Positions 43,295-54,556 of a stretch of DNA of 64,000 nucleotides are shown here, piece after piece. The notes under the pieces were generated by a model. The model had not been told where the DNA came from. It worked only from the letters and a program-made list of their open reading frames with translations, and searched no databases. The stretch is from NCBI GenBank assembly GCA_020740775.1, contig JAHEWK010000040.1, forward strand, positions 205,964 to 269,963, in the 5' to 3' direction. Made by a program: the position numbers and the translations under genes. The stretch's first letter is position 1. Every line of letters starts with the position of its first letter. The stretch comes from Ilyonectria destructans (lineage: Eukaryota > Ascomycota > Sordariomycetes > Hypocreales > Nectriaceae).

Positions 43295-45558
43295 ATGATG
43301 GCACATCTTCAAACCTCCAAGCTCCCCTATCGCAGCATTAATGTCAAGGTCGCCAACGACTCATATACCTTTACTTCGCCTTCGTCCTCCGATGCGCCCG
43401 CCCTCATTATCGACCGTCCTACTGGCGATGTGCGCCTGAGTGAAGGCAGTGTCGCCTCCGCCAAGCGAACAACTCGTGTCTCCAGCATTGTCGGTATTCT
43501 GGGAATCATCCAGCTCCGACTTGGTTCGTCTCCGCCGCGACGGCCACGGGGTTAACCCTCGCTGGTACTGGCTGGTGCAATACGCTGACCATATCAAGAC
43601 AAATATGTCATCTTCATCACAAAGGCTCAGCCCATGGGCTGTCTCAAGGGCCACATGGTCTACAAGGTTGCTGCCACCGAGATCCTTCCCATGCGCCAGC
43701 GCTTGGTCCACGACCCAGATGAGGATGTCTTTATCGAGCTCCTCAAGACCTTCCTTGCCTCGGAGTCCATGTACTTCTCTTACTCTATCGACCTCACCAA
43801 CTCCTTCCAGCGCCAGTCTCAGGCCGACACTTCGAAGCCGTTATGGATGCGGGCTGATGGCCGCTTCTTCTTCAACAAGTACCTGCAGAGTGACCTGATC
43901 GCTTTCCGCACCCGAGGCGCCCAGTCCCAGCCCGGCGCACAGCCCGGTATCGACCCTTACATCTTGCCGTGCATCTTTGGTATGCTTGAGATTAAGCCTA
44001 CAACTTTCAAGAACAAACCCTTGACCCTCGTCCTCATCTCGCGACGATCGCGCCACCGAGGTGGTACAAGATACTTTACCCGTGGTGTAGATGACGATGG
44101 ACACGTTGCCAACTATAATGAGACGGAGCAGATCCTCATTACCAACAACAGCAACAGTGGCCTTAGCGGATATACGGGCAGCTCAGACATGCAGAGCAGC
44201 AAGTTCGGTGCCGGCACTGGCCAAGAGATGCAGATCTTCTCTTACATCCAGACCCGCGGTAGTGTCCCCACGTTCTGGGCTGAGATTAACAGTTTGCGAT
44301 ATGTTCCCAAACTTCAGATTCGGGGCGTAGAGACAGCTTTCACCGCCGCCCAGAAGCACTTTGACGAGCAGATCCGCTTGTACGGCGACAACTATCTCAT
44401 CAATCTGGTAAACCAGAAGGGCCGCGAGCGCCGGGTGAAGGACTCGTACGAGAAGATGGTGGAGATGCTCATCTCCTCGCCCAAAGAACGACAGGAGGCC
44501 GATCTGCTTACTGAAGCAAAGTTCACGACGATCCAGCCTAACACTATGCGCCAGGAGTTTGACCGTCTACACTATGTCTACTTCGACTATCACAGCGAGA
44601 CCAAGGGCATGAGGATGGACAAGGCATATGCCCTTCTTGATAAGCTGGCTGAGGCCCTTAACAAGCAGGGCTACTTCCTGGCTGTTGACACGCCTGCCAG
44701 CGTCGACGGTAATCTCGATGCACGCTGCTATCAGACCAGCGTCATGCGCACCAACTGCATGGACTGTCTTGACCGTACCAACGTTGTCCAGAGCATGTTC
44801 GCCCGACACAGGCTCGACCGCATCTTGGAGGATCTTGGCTTCATGCCACGCGGTTCCTCGTTTCGTGACGAGGACGAAGCATTTGAGGATATATTCCGCA
44901 ACCTCTGGGCCGACAACGCCGATGCCATCTCATCCGCCTACTCCGGCACCGGCGCCATGAAGACAGACGTCACCCGTACCGGCAAGCCTACCATGGTTGG
45001 CGCTCTCCAGGATACCCGTATTAGAATCGCGCGCTATTTTTGCAACAACTTCTTCGACGGCCCTCGCCAGGACTCGTTCGACCTCTTCCTTGGAGCTTAC
45101 CAGGCCGGTACCACCAATACCGGCACCACCCCCGTCTTCACCGATCGCCGCCCGATTCTGATCCAGGCCATCCCTTATATCCTCGCCTTTAGCACTTTCA
45201 TCATTCTTGTCGGCCTCTTCATTCGCCGGGCTCCTGATGCCAGCGTCCTCCCTATGCGAATCTTCCTCTTATTCTGGACGGTCATCGCCATCTGGGCCTT
45301 CATTTTTGTCTGGAACCACGGCATGCTTTATGTAAGTTTCTCATCTGAGTCAGTTATCTCCCACAAGACTAACGTTACCTTCTCCAGGTCAACTGGCCTC
45401 GTCTCAACCCTCGATCATTCGCAGTAGAGGGCTATAAAGAGCACTACGTAAAGGCACGCAAGGACTCCCTGATCGGTCCGTACGTGGCGAAGCATGGGAG
45501 GGGACTGAGCACGACACCCTACCTCAACGCAGAGGAGGGTAAGAAGAGAATTGAATAG
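43295..45558 (+). CDS. SAC1: SAC1-type phosphoinositide phosphatase
   Basis: SAC1 removes phosphate from PtdIns4P at the ER and Golgi membranes. Exons 43295-43523, 43599-45331 and 45388-45558 join in phase to 710 residues. Intron 1 has a GTTCGT donor and a CGCTGACC branch-like site, and intron 2 has GTAAGT and CTCCAG. The SAC domain contains YIQTRGSVPTFWAEI and the catalytic CX5R motif in RTNCMDCLDRTNVVQSMFAR at about residue 460. Two transmembrane helices near the C-terminus (ILIQAIPYILAFSTFIILVG and RIFLLFWTVIAIWAFIFVW) anchor the protein. Length and layout match full-length fungal Sac1. All key residues are present. Confidence 0.95.
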
Positions 45559-46033
45559 ACTAAAACAGTGGAAAAGTGTTCATACAGGGACTTTTTTGAT
45601 AGAGAACACAGGTGCTTGGGTGATTCCATGGGGCCGCTTTGGCGAGTTACGAGACGATGTCGAGAAGGGATGCGAGCATGGCGTGTCGGCCAAGCTTTGG
45701 GCCTGGTGCGAGGCTGGGTCGAAGGCATTCTCGTCCTAGGAGTAGGATATTGTGATTATCTATTCAAAGTCGACATAATTTAATCTCAATTTAGATTGAC
45801 TTGTGATATATTGAATGGTTATTTCCCCCAGGCCTATAGATGCATCACTTTCTCTCCACCACTCGACTTCCATCCTAGGCGCACCATCGCATCGTGGAAC
45901 AAAACTCGGGCCATCTGGAGGGACTCGTTGAACAATACTTGAACCTTCTAAGCGGACTTGTCGGTTTGCCCCGAGATCCACAGGGTAGCGTCTTTGATAC
46001 GCTCTAACACCACCGGATGAGCACACTAAGAGG

Positions 46034-46190
46034 GTGTCGAGACAGGCAGGCCAGGAGTGCGCCCGCACGTACCCGCACCCGACTGCGAGGATTCCTGACG
46101 CGCGGTGCAACGTGCCGTGCCATGGAAATGAAAGCGAGGCGTGTGGCAGCGAGAATTCTTCTAGTTTGTATCATACGGGGCTACCTTGGG
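46034..46190 (+). pseudogene. WSC-domain fragment
   Basis: The reading ARIPDARCNVPCHGNESEAC, then GSENSSSLYHTGL, keeps the C-x3-C-x-G-(N)-x5-CG-(x)n-LY pattern of WSC carbohydrate-binding domains (cell-wall sensors, extracellular enzymes). Only the second half of one domain is visible, without signal peptide or partner domains. Confidence 0.55.
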
Positions 46191-46416
46191 CTGGTTCAGG
46201 AGGACAAGGCTGCCTTCAGCCTCAACTTATCTATCTACAATCAGCAGATTGTTCCTGAGGACTGGCTCGACCAGTCGTTTTTCATGGCTGGTCGTGTCCC
46301 CCCATTCGCGCTGACCTGAGAGGTCGAACGTCAAGATGGCCTAGAGTCTGTAGATAACGGTCTCCTTGCATACACCATCCCGGCTCTTATAGTGCGCGAT
46401 CAAGGCTATCAGCCGT

Positions 46417-47001
46417 ATGTTGTATTCGTCCCATCCTCTTTCCGCCGCTCTTCCGATTTTCGCTGACCTTTTGGCCCGTAGAATATTACCTCGGAGCCTA
46501 TCTGCGACAGATCAGTTTCCTCTTTCATCCCCAATTGTCAGTTTCACCGACCCTATCGTAGGTCCAGGCCCTGCCCTCCTACGCAAGGAATCTGTGCCCG
46601 CCCTGGATGATGTCCAACTCAAGTGCTGCGGCTTCGTCCAGCTGAACACATTTCTTGCTCCTGGAAATCCTGACAAGACGCCATACAGAGGCTCCCATCC
46701 CTTCCAGGTCTTTGTCATCTTCCCCATCCGCGCAAATTCGTGGGCCTCGCTTTGCAAGAAGATGGCCGAGAGGCGAGACACCCAGTTCCAGAGCAATGTT
46801 TTGCTGACCTGCGCGCGCAGACCCCATCGACTCCTCTTCCCGCTGCAACAGTGACTCCAGCTTCGATCCCGGACGAATCGATGCCATCTGTCATCTCTAC
46901 ACCATCTACGCAGTACCACTACCTCTCCACTTCACCGACGCCGAAGCGACCAACGTCAGGCGTCGATTACGCACCGCCTGCAAAGAGACCGCATCCTTAG
47001 G
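46417..47001 (+). pseudogene. Unrecognised protein, frame broken near 46800
   Basis: An open frame with protein-like content (DVQLKCCGFVQLNTFLAPG, FPIRANSWASLCKKMAERRD) runs to about 46800. It continues in another frame as PSTPLPAATVTPASIPDESM up to PPAKRPHP and a stop at 46998-47000. A small indel or intron near 46810 would join them. No family is recognised. Confidence 0.4.
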
Positions 47002-47408
47002 AACATATCCTTCTGCCGGGGGAGACGAATTTACGCCTATCACACAGCATAATCTAGTCTGCAAAGGGAAATCAGAATGCCTAGCCTGTCAGGGCTGTCA
47101 AATAGGTAGGACTCGCCGGCGCAAAAGGAGGGCTCCGTTGTCTGCTGTAAGTGGTAACAGCCGGAGGCGCCGCAGTCATGATGGCGTTGTCGGGAGTGTA
47201 ATGTAGCTTTATATCATTAATCACTATGCCCAGGAAGGCCGGCGACTTTGATCTGGCTGATCCTGCGTTAGGGGACTCAGGGATTCTTTAAGGATTGAAG
47301 AGGCTTATGACGGACAGCAGGTCGGCGGCGGATGGTCGGTCGCGACGGAGGTCGCCTACATCTTTATTGAGGAGCCTAGAATTTGGGATAGCATAGTGTC
47401 CCAGCTCG

Positions 47409-48141
47409 GAATTTGTGATGGGATACATGCCTAGCCCAGAATTTGGCAGGTAAGATCGGGGAACCCAGCCACAACACCGAGGTAGGAATTAAAACCAAAC
47501 CACCTGAAACCAACCCAGCGGAAGAACCCTACTTCTCATCACGTCCCAGCCGGCCAGGTTCCTCCTTGACACTGAATTCAACGTGGTTAAGAATTTCCTC
47601 TGTGCTGGCCAAGCTACGACTGCCGTTCCTCTGACAGACCAGCTCTAGCTCGTCGCCGCTAGAGTTAGCGGCGGCACCGCCACCCATGTGGTACTGTGTG
47701 TGCCGTGTAACCAGTGAAACGGAGCCCTGTTCAAGGCTGCTTGCATGCATAGCGGAGCCTCGGAGGTTGGACCATACTGATTGGGAACTGCCTGAGACCC
47801 CCTTCTTGATATACTTGTCGAAAAGGGGTTTAAGTCCAGGCATAGAAAGCGAGATCAGTGTTGCCCCGATCTCAGCCATTTGCACGGTGAGTGTCGGGCC
47901 ATACAACCATTGACTGTCGGGTATGTTACTTGCGACAATCAGATGGAGACGATATGAAGAGATTATGATAACGCTAAGCCAACACCGTTAGTATTAATAG
48001 GAGGGGTTAAGTAAAGCCGTTTTAAGAGATTGGACCTTAACTTACAGACTGCCAGGGAGTATAATGCAAGCCAGTTGGATCTTCCGCTTCTTGGGTATGC
48101 TGAGAACGCAGAGTATGGAAATAGGAATGAAATACAACCCT
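47409..48141. repeat. Segmental duplication, copy 1 (GC-richer)
   Basis: About 730 bp that recur in the same orientation at 57045-57975. The segment covers the last exon, an intron and part of the middle exon of the rhodopsin-like gene, plus downstream sequence. Confidence 0.88.
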
Positions 48142-48880
48142 GCGTCACATATCAGTGACAGAATCGCATTAACGCCGAATACCATCCACCAACGAAGGCA
48201 GGTATAATCGTAGAAATTTGGTTCAAATGGGTATGGCCAGAGCGGCGTTACTGGATGACAGTGAAAAATGATGAGTGCTGTCTGCGGTAAGAATATAGCT
48301 ATAAATATTCCAATAAGGATCTTCATAGCTAAGTTGAATCTGGGGTAATGGCTGCAAAGTCGATGGTAGAAGGTAAGACCGGATAAACGGCATATGAAAA
48401 GAGCAGTTGTAGAGAGAAGATGGGTAGTAAAGTCGAAGATCTCTGACCGCACCACCTCTTCTGCTGTCATAACATAATATATATATTCCCCATGTCGACT
48501 GCAGCCAAGATTGATCATCAGAATGCATATAACAGCAGCTGGAATAAAGAGGGCCTAGTAGAATAGAAGAGTCAAACATTCCACATATTAAATACCTAGA
48601 TCTATTTCGGATGTACGAAGGTAGGAGACAGGTTGAGGAACTAGACTGAGCTCACCTACGAGAGGGCGGCTAGACCATCGTCGTAGCCAGTGCGCTTGAG
48701 CAGGTAGACTCGGGAGAATATTCTCGCCGAGACCACGATGACGGTTAAGGTGGTAATAAAGATGATGCCCGCAACCATAGGTAGGTCACGAGTCTTGCTC
48801 AGATACGATTCACTAAGATCAGAGGGTACGCGACCAGCTGCAACTGCAGCAACCACTCTGGGATCGCTGTGGGCACCCAT
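47529..48880 (-). pseudogene. Fungal rhodopsin-like 7TM (PTH11-type) membrane protein, one nonsense codon
   Basis: Integral membrane protein of the fungal rhodopsin-like group (PTH11-related). Exon 1 (48880 to about 48657) starts MGAHSDPRVVAAVAAGRVP and has the first helix (MVAGIIFITTLTVIVVSARI) and RTGYDDGLAALS. Exon 2 (about 48556-48061) has several helices (ILIGIFIAIFLPQTALIIFH; WWMVFGVNAILSLICDAGLY) and the conserved CLRWW region. Exon 3 (about 47980-47529) has SSYRLHLIVASNIPDSQWLY, MAEIGATLISLSMPGLKPLF and a Ser-rich tail. The exon 1 donor works in phase only if the codon before it (TAG, 48657-48659) was TGG. The family has Trp there (ALSWV), so this is a G-to-A nonsense change. Otherwise the gene looks whole. 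Confidence 0.75.
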
Positions 48881-48959
48881 TTGAGATACGGTGACAAATC
48901 GAAATGACGAGAAGGGAAGGTGAGAAGAGATGTGGGTCAAGAACAGATGCGGGGCAGAT

Positions 48960-49831
48960 AGGATTGAAATACTTCCCCTGAATATGAATCGCTAATCAGC
49001 CAGTCATTAACTTATCAATGCAAGCGCTGTTACTCGCTCTGGAACGCCACACATCCAGCCCCTCAGCACCAACCCAAAAGCCAAGACAAGGATGATCACG
49101 ATTCGTGAGCATGAAAGACACACCCTGCGTCATGACGATCTCAAGCCCCGGCACCGTCCACGATGTTTTCTACAGGCTATCAAGCTTTTCTCCATAAACC
49201 GATAGGTTTCGGAATATCCCATGTGGCGGTATGATCTCTTCACCTCAGGGCTTTGGGCACAGCGCGTTTAAAGCGCCATTCCACAAATTAACCCTCCCAT
49301 ACCATCAGAGATAACTAATAAAGATGAAAGTGCTGCTACGAGGGCATAGGGGAGCCCAAGATAGTGTGGCATTCGAATCGATTCTTTTCTTCTCTCTATA
49401 GTCACGGGGTCAGCGTGGCGATGGTGTTTCGCTCGATCTAAACAGTCCTGCACCGTCCTTCTGACTAGAATGGGACATCGATTCAGCATCGGGTTTGAGT
49501 CGCGATCTCGAAAAGGTGGCTGGGTGGTAAAGTTCGCTAGGCCAATACAAAGAACGACATCGCGCGCCACAATGGGAAGGTTTGGCGTGATATGTCACCT
49601 GTTGGATCCGATACGGCCAATTCGTTAGTCTTCAATAGAGGGTGGAGACCAAATATGATGATTGTATTGATCAAGGATCCTTCCTGCCCCCTCTTTTCCT
49701 GTGACATGCACATGGGCTAGTTATTCGCCAGCATGTGAGGCTTGAAGCAGAAGAAATATGGCACTTTAGCTTATTACCTTAAAGCCCACCCATAGCTAGG
49801 CCTCCTGCCAAACGCACTCAATATCGTTACG
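48960..49831. other. Intergenic, nothing firm
   Basis: A minus-strand frame at 49268-49570 is open for 100 codons, with a hydrophobic end (YALVAALSSLLVISDGMGGL), but no family or splice pattern is recognised. Confidence 0.4.
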
Positions 49832-50050
49832 ATAATGTTCAGGTAGTCATGCAGCATTGATACAATTTGTGGCAACTTCACCTGCTCTCATAGGCCCGCC
49901 GGCTAAATAACGTCCGTTAGTATTCGGTTAGAATGTCTGAGTTGCTGCTAGGCTTCAGAGGTGACCAGCTCGCGTTTCCCCTCGCACCACCATCCCTTGT
50001 CATTCCGAGGACAAGGATCACAGCTGTTGTGCTCAGGCTGTGTGATATGG
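49832..50050. repeat. Inverted segmental repeat, left arm
   Basis: About 220 bp whose reverse complement occurs at 56291-56510 with roughly eight differences. Shared landmarks are GCAGCATTGATACAATTTG, TCGGTTAGAATGTCTGAGTT and CAAGGATCACAGCTGTTGTG. Confidence 0.9.
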
Positions 50051-50645
50051 TTAGGAACTACCGGAGTTTTCATAGCCTCTTATTTAGGGAAGACCGAACA
50101 AGCGACTAAGGGGAGCTCCGCCCTGAATTATGATGAGAGCGGCTTGTTACATAGGTTAGTTTTGTGGCGGTTCGTTCCTTGGGAGGTAACATGGCAAGAT
50201 TAGGGCTTGCTCGGACGCCGCGGCTTCTACGCGGTAGCCCACATCTCAACGCTCTTCCCGCCCGAACCGGTCGGCATGCTGGTTTGGTCCCTTGGGCGGC
50301 CTGAGAAGTCTAGGCCCTGGCTTATGTGAGCCGGCGAGACTTAGTGCGTTTAGCCGGGTTGCCAGATCCAACTGGAGGAATGGCGCCCTCTAGCTTCTGG
50401 TGGCGACCGGTAGAAGTGTGCTGTTTAGCTGACGATGTTAGGTCAATGCGTTAAATGGCTGTATGTGTGCGTCCTGGAACTTGCCGGCGCGGCCGTGCGA
50501 GGTCATTGACTGCTTGGGGCATGAATAGGTTGTAATTGGGCTGCTTCATGTCCCACTATGTCTTCATCCCGTCGCTGAGCACACTCGTGAAACGCCCGTC
50601 TTTGGCATGGGGTGGCATCCCCCGACGCTATGCTCGGCCACGAGA

Positions 50646-50770
50646 TTCTCCTTCTCACCCCATGACGGTGGAGGTGTTCGCGGCCTGTCGTTGCTGGTGA
50701 TTCCGAAGACTCTCATGCCGACCATCGATTCGGACTCTCCGACTGAGCCATGCAACTATCATCCAGTGCC
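50646..50770 (+). pseudogene. Patatin-like phospholipase fragment (oxyanion-loop region)
   Basis: The reading FSFSPHDGGGVRGLSLLVIP, then KTLMPTIDSDSPTEPCNY, matches the start of patatin domains (DGGGVRG anion-binding loop, then a long helix). The normal next segment, with the GTSTGG nucleophile elbow, is missing and the sequence diverges after CNY. In fungi such patatin domains often sit at the N-terminus of NLR/STAND immune-type receptors. Confidence 0.7.
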
Positions 50771-51690
50771 CACCTATCCCCTCCAGACAAAATGCAAATT
50801 TTTAACCACAAAAGAAAAACTTAAAACATAGTAAAAATAAAGTCATTCCAAGAATTCAGTTTAGAATTGAATCAAATTTAATATTTCCTGAGTCTTTAAT
50901 CCCACCTATATTCAGGATAGGAAGCTTTTTCGCGCATTTGTCGGATCAAGGCAAATATGAGCAAGGTTCGATCTCGCTCGCAGGTATCGGAGTGTGCGCT
51001 GGCGACTCGTGATGCAATGTCAAGTCGCTGAGTTTTCACAGCTGGGGTGGCTAAGAAACCGGAGCAACGATGAGTCCGGTTGAGTGAAGCCGAGGCCGAG
51101 TCAGGGCCTGCCGTCTTCGGATGGTAGGTTCCTCCATCTTACTCTGATCCCAAACTGCTGAGACTCCCGGATCTTGTGGACCCAAGCCATGAGGGAGGGA
51201 CTCAAATCGTCACGCCACATTGAATTGGAGCGGGTTTCCATATCAAAGGGGCTAGCTCAGGCTGAGTAGAAGAGGATCTGAGTAGCAATGCTTACTAGCA
51301 GAAGGTAGACATTCGAGACAGGGAGGCAGAGAGGAGACAAAGGGGAAGACGTCATCAAGTAATCAACCACCAACTCCTGCTCCACAGTCGACCGTGCTTA
51401 CCGTTGGAAGAAATGTCGCGTATCCGACACCAACAAATAATTCGAGGGACGGACCTGGAGCTGGAGCTCCAAACCTGGGACGGGTCTCTCGGCATCTCGG
51501 CAACACGGCAGCGGGGTAAATCGCGCCAGCCCTACAAGTAATGCCCAAATGAGGGACCCACTTACCCCATGTCTTCCCCACAATCACCCACCACGAGGGG
51601 ACTAGTCTCAGAAGAGAAGCCACACCGGAAGGGGGAGGAACAAGGGTGAGAGCAGAAGAAATCATCGGATTGAAGCACCCGAACAAGACT
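50771..51690. other. Intergenic, nothing recognised
   Basis: AT-rich at 50800-50930. No gene or repeat was recognised in the remainder. Confidence 0.45.
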
Positions 51691-52690
51691 CTAAATGGGG
51701 GATGAGGCCAGGGGCTTATGTAAATTTACTGCCACCTTCCTTAGTGGTATAGGAATTAATTTGGCTGTAAGACGGATACCTTGGGGAAGGTGAAGGGTGG
51801 CCTGACTCGCCCTAAGGTCCGAGACATAGCCAGATTGCATCACATCGTCATCGTCATCGTCCTGAAACCTATCGCCTCTATCCTCTTCCATCTTGCTGTC
51901 GTTATCGCTTCGATCTGTGTAGTCGCTGTCGCTATAATTTCCGCTGTCGCTTTCGCTTTGGCTGTCTGAATCACTGCCACTATAGCTTTGGCTGTCCTCC
52001 TCCTCTTCATCATTGTTATCGCGATCGCAAGGTTCACCGCTCTCGACCGTAGCTTGGTCGCCCTTTTCTCTAGCTCACCATCTCCGACGCTAAGTTTAAT
52101 ATGTGCCTCATCATCTGCACGTTATCGCTACGCAGCGGCACGTTATATATGTCCCGGCGTAATGATGGGCTTATCTCGAAAGCCCGGAATATGTAGCAGA
52201 TGAACTTCTTCCACTTCGACTTATACCCTCGAGCTGTAGCAGCTGGCGTGATACGTAGGGGGCGATGTCGGAACATGCCCTACTTATAGCTCGTGAGCCA
52301 GCAACGCGATTCGTAGGGAGTGCATGCAAGTGTATCCTCGGCCCGGTCAAATATTTCATCCACGGCGTATATCAGCCCTCGCATCCGGGCTTCGCTTGCT
52401 GCTGTGCTGCGTAGCAATTCCCCCCTCCACCTCCCAAGCATAAGATCCTCCTTATACGTATTGGGGCCCCAAACAGGTAGTCTCACAGATGCGGTGATGA
52501 TATCAAGCGGTCGGTTATAAAACCGTTGCGGCCACCCCGTATGCTTCAACTAGGGCGTCGTCTCGCTATCCTCAGTACAGGAGTACTCCTGGCCCTCTCG
52601 CTACATACGCAGCTCCCTTAGTCGTATACGCTTATCCTCAGCAATCCCTGGGCATGGAGGATATGGTCATAGAGTTCCCGTGCAGGCTGG
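51691..52690 (-). pseudogene. OrsD-like (DUF3505-type) protein, C-terminal part with several nonsense codons
   Basis: From about 52650 downward one frame reads AEDKRIRLRELRM-stop-REGQEYSCTEDSETTP-stop-LKHTGWPQRFYNRPLD..., later YESRCWLTSYK-stop-GMFRHRPLRI. It ends in an acidic Ser/Asp-rich tail (GSDSDSQSESDSGNYSDSDY) and stops at 51691. The GWPQRFYNRPLDII and YESRCWLTSY segments resemble, as I remember it, the C-terminal region of the OrsD-like proteins that are multiplied in fungal genomes. Three interrupting codons are TAG where TGG, CAG and TGG would fit, and a fourth TAG follows LASEMVS. 52690-52944 (MSLPALRPEFDIGMYSALQL) may be upstream coding sequence in another frame. Confidence 0.5.
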
Positions 52691-52977
52691 GGTGGCGACA
52701 TCCATAGCTCGAGCGGACCGTCTCTGGGCGGCTTATAAGAAGGAGGGGAGCTCGTAGCCGGTGGCGGTGCCAGTTGCAGGGCCGAGTACATGCCTATATC
52801 GAACTCTGGCCGTAACGCAGGGAGGGACATGATGATGATGATAGTGTCCTCAGGGTTTGAAGTGGTGTTATGATGAAAAGGAGAGAAATCGCTCCTCCTC
52901 CCGTACAAGTATAGATAGGGCCTACTCCTATTGGCGTCCGGCACTCGGTAAACGGAGTAAAATTAAGGGGTCTTTTT

Positions 52978-53856
52978 TTAATGAAAAAAGCCGTAGGTAA
53001 TAGAATGTCCCCCGGGCTCGCGGGCCCTCCTGTGGGGCCGAGCGGGATTGACGTGAAAAAGGACAAGACAAGATAATGATTGGGCAGGCTGAGCAGGGGA
53101 CGACTTTTTGACGGAAAAAGGAGGCGAGACTAGTAGTCCTGTAGCGAGCAGCTGTGCCTCGAATTGAATCTGACCGTCATCGGTAGGAATTGGAGGTGAT
53201 TGATGGTCCAGAGGCCCTTCCCGATCCGATAAAGACTCGATATAGGACCTGGCATCTTCACATATGCGAAGGCATTGCTCGGTAACTTCTCTCTCGTCTT
53301 TCAGGCTTGTGCCCGAGGCACCGGTGCTCTCTTTGCTTTCCGTGGTAAATAGCGCCATTTTCTCGTCAATGCGTTGCAGATGGATGCTGAGGTTATACGC
53401 CGTATCTTGAATCATCTAGCTGTACTCCTCATGAATTTTATGAGAAAGTTTAGACGTTTACATATAATTGAGGTTAATAATAAATCAAGCCGACAAGATA
53501 GGTAACTGACATAGTAATGGTGCCCAGGCCCACTGAGATTGTTGCTTTGTAGCCTGCCAAAATATCCATAAAGTCATTGACATTTCCCCTCATGAACTCC
53601 ATCTTTGTCCAGTCTCGAAAGCCTAGGCTAGACTTCCCGCTAAACTCTCGCATGGTGTTCTCGAATTCGCAGCACACTTGGTTGCATCGACTGACAGGGC
53701 CTTGCAGAAGAGCCATCATTGACACTCCATTGTCGATAGCTTCCTTGAGTGCGTTCAGGATGTTGGCCAGGTCCTCGAGCTCATGTTGCAGCCGAGTAAA
53801 AGTCTTATCGCGATCTTTGAACCGATTTACGGCGTCTTTGAGCGACCGGATCGACT
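52978..53856 (-). pseudogene. HeLo-like fungal STAND N-terminal domain, truncated
   Basis: After an acceptor (CTAG at about 53857) the exon reads RSLKDAVNRFKDRDKTFTRL, QHELEDLANILNALKEAIDN and SRCNQVCCEFENTMREFSG, with a hydrophobic end YKATISVGLGTITM. A second exon (about 53412 down) has MIQDTAYNLSIHLQRIDEKM and EREVTEQCLRICEDARSYIE. This is the pattern of the fungal N-terminal domain of STAND proteins (Helo_like_N), the presumed signalling domain of NLR-type receptors. A first exon was not found, and the expected NACHT or helical continuation is lost after about 53130. Confidence 0.65.
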
Positions 53857-54556
53857 AGTTATATTTTCTTCTAAATGTCTCCATGCAGAAAGTACACTAA
53901 AACGATTGAAGAGGCGTCAGCAGTGAACTTTAGCTACCGCCCCGCTTTAGAAAACCCTTCTTTCTGCGGCGTCAGTGGGTTCATTAGTCCCTTAATCCGC
54001 GAGACCTGGGAGAGGCTGATATCTATGAAGCTGCAATTGAAGCAGATGATATGTTGCTGGAGATGCTAACGCTGCTTGCTAAGTAACTGTGGTGAAGTAA
54101 TGAGGATGACTCGGTGGTTGACGGCGTATAATGAGAATTCTTCGATACCTCCATCTTAGATAAAAGAGCCCCCAGGCAATAGCACTAATAGAAGCGGCTT
54201 CATCCTCGGGAAGAGAATCCACCTAACGCTCAAGCGAATTCATATTGCTAGGCTGGCTGCCGAAATGCCTTAATTCTTCAGTTCTTTGCGGGGCTTTAAT
54301 GGGCAGCGACCGAGGCTATCGAGGCATCGGCGAAGTGGAACGCTTGACTTTCATCTTTCCTCTTCGCCAAGTATTAGCAAACCAGTCAGCGTTCTAAGTT
54401 TGGTTGAGGCCAGACTTACATTAGAGAAGTGCCCTTTCCTCATTTAGATAGGGATCCTACGCATGCGAATAGAACCAATTCCTTAATATAACGCCCTGAT
54501 CCTCTGCTAATATAAACCCAGCACGACGAGTTTATTCCTTAGGAAACGCACGATCG

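Noticed and set aside
49268..49570. 100-codon minus-strand frame as a gene
   Set aside because: No recognised domain or supporting splice structure, and base composition like the surrounding non-coding DNA. Left as unassigned.
51840..52037. Ala/Thr/Ile-rich minus-strand frame
   Set aside because: It is a frame shadow of the acidic Ser/Asp-rich tail of the OrsD-like relic.
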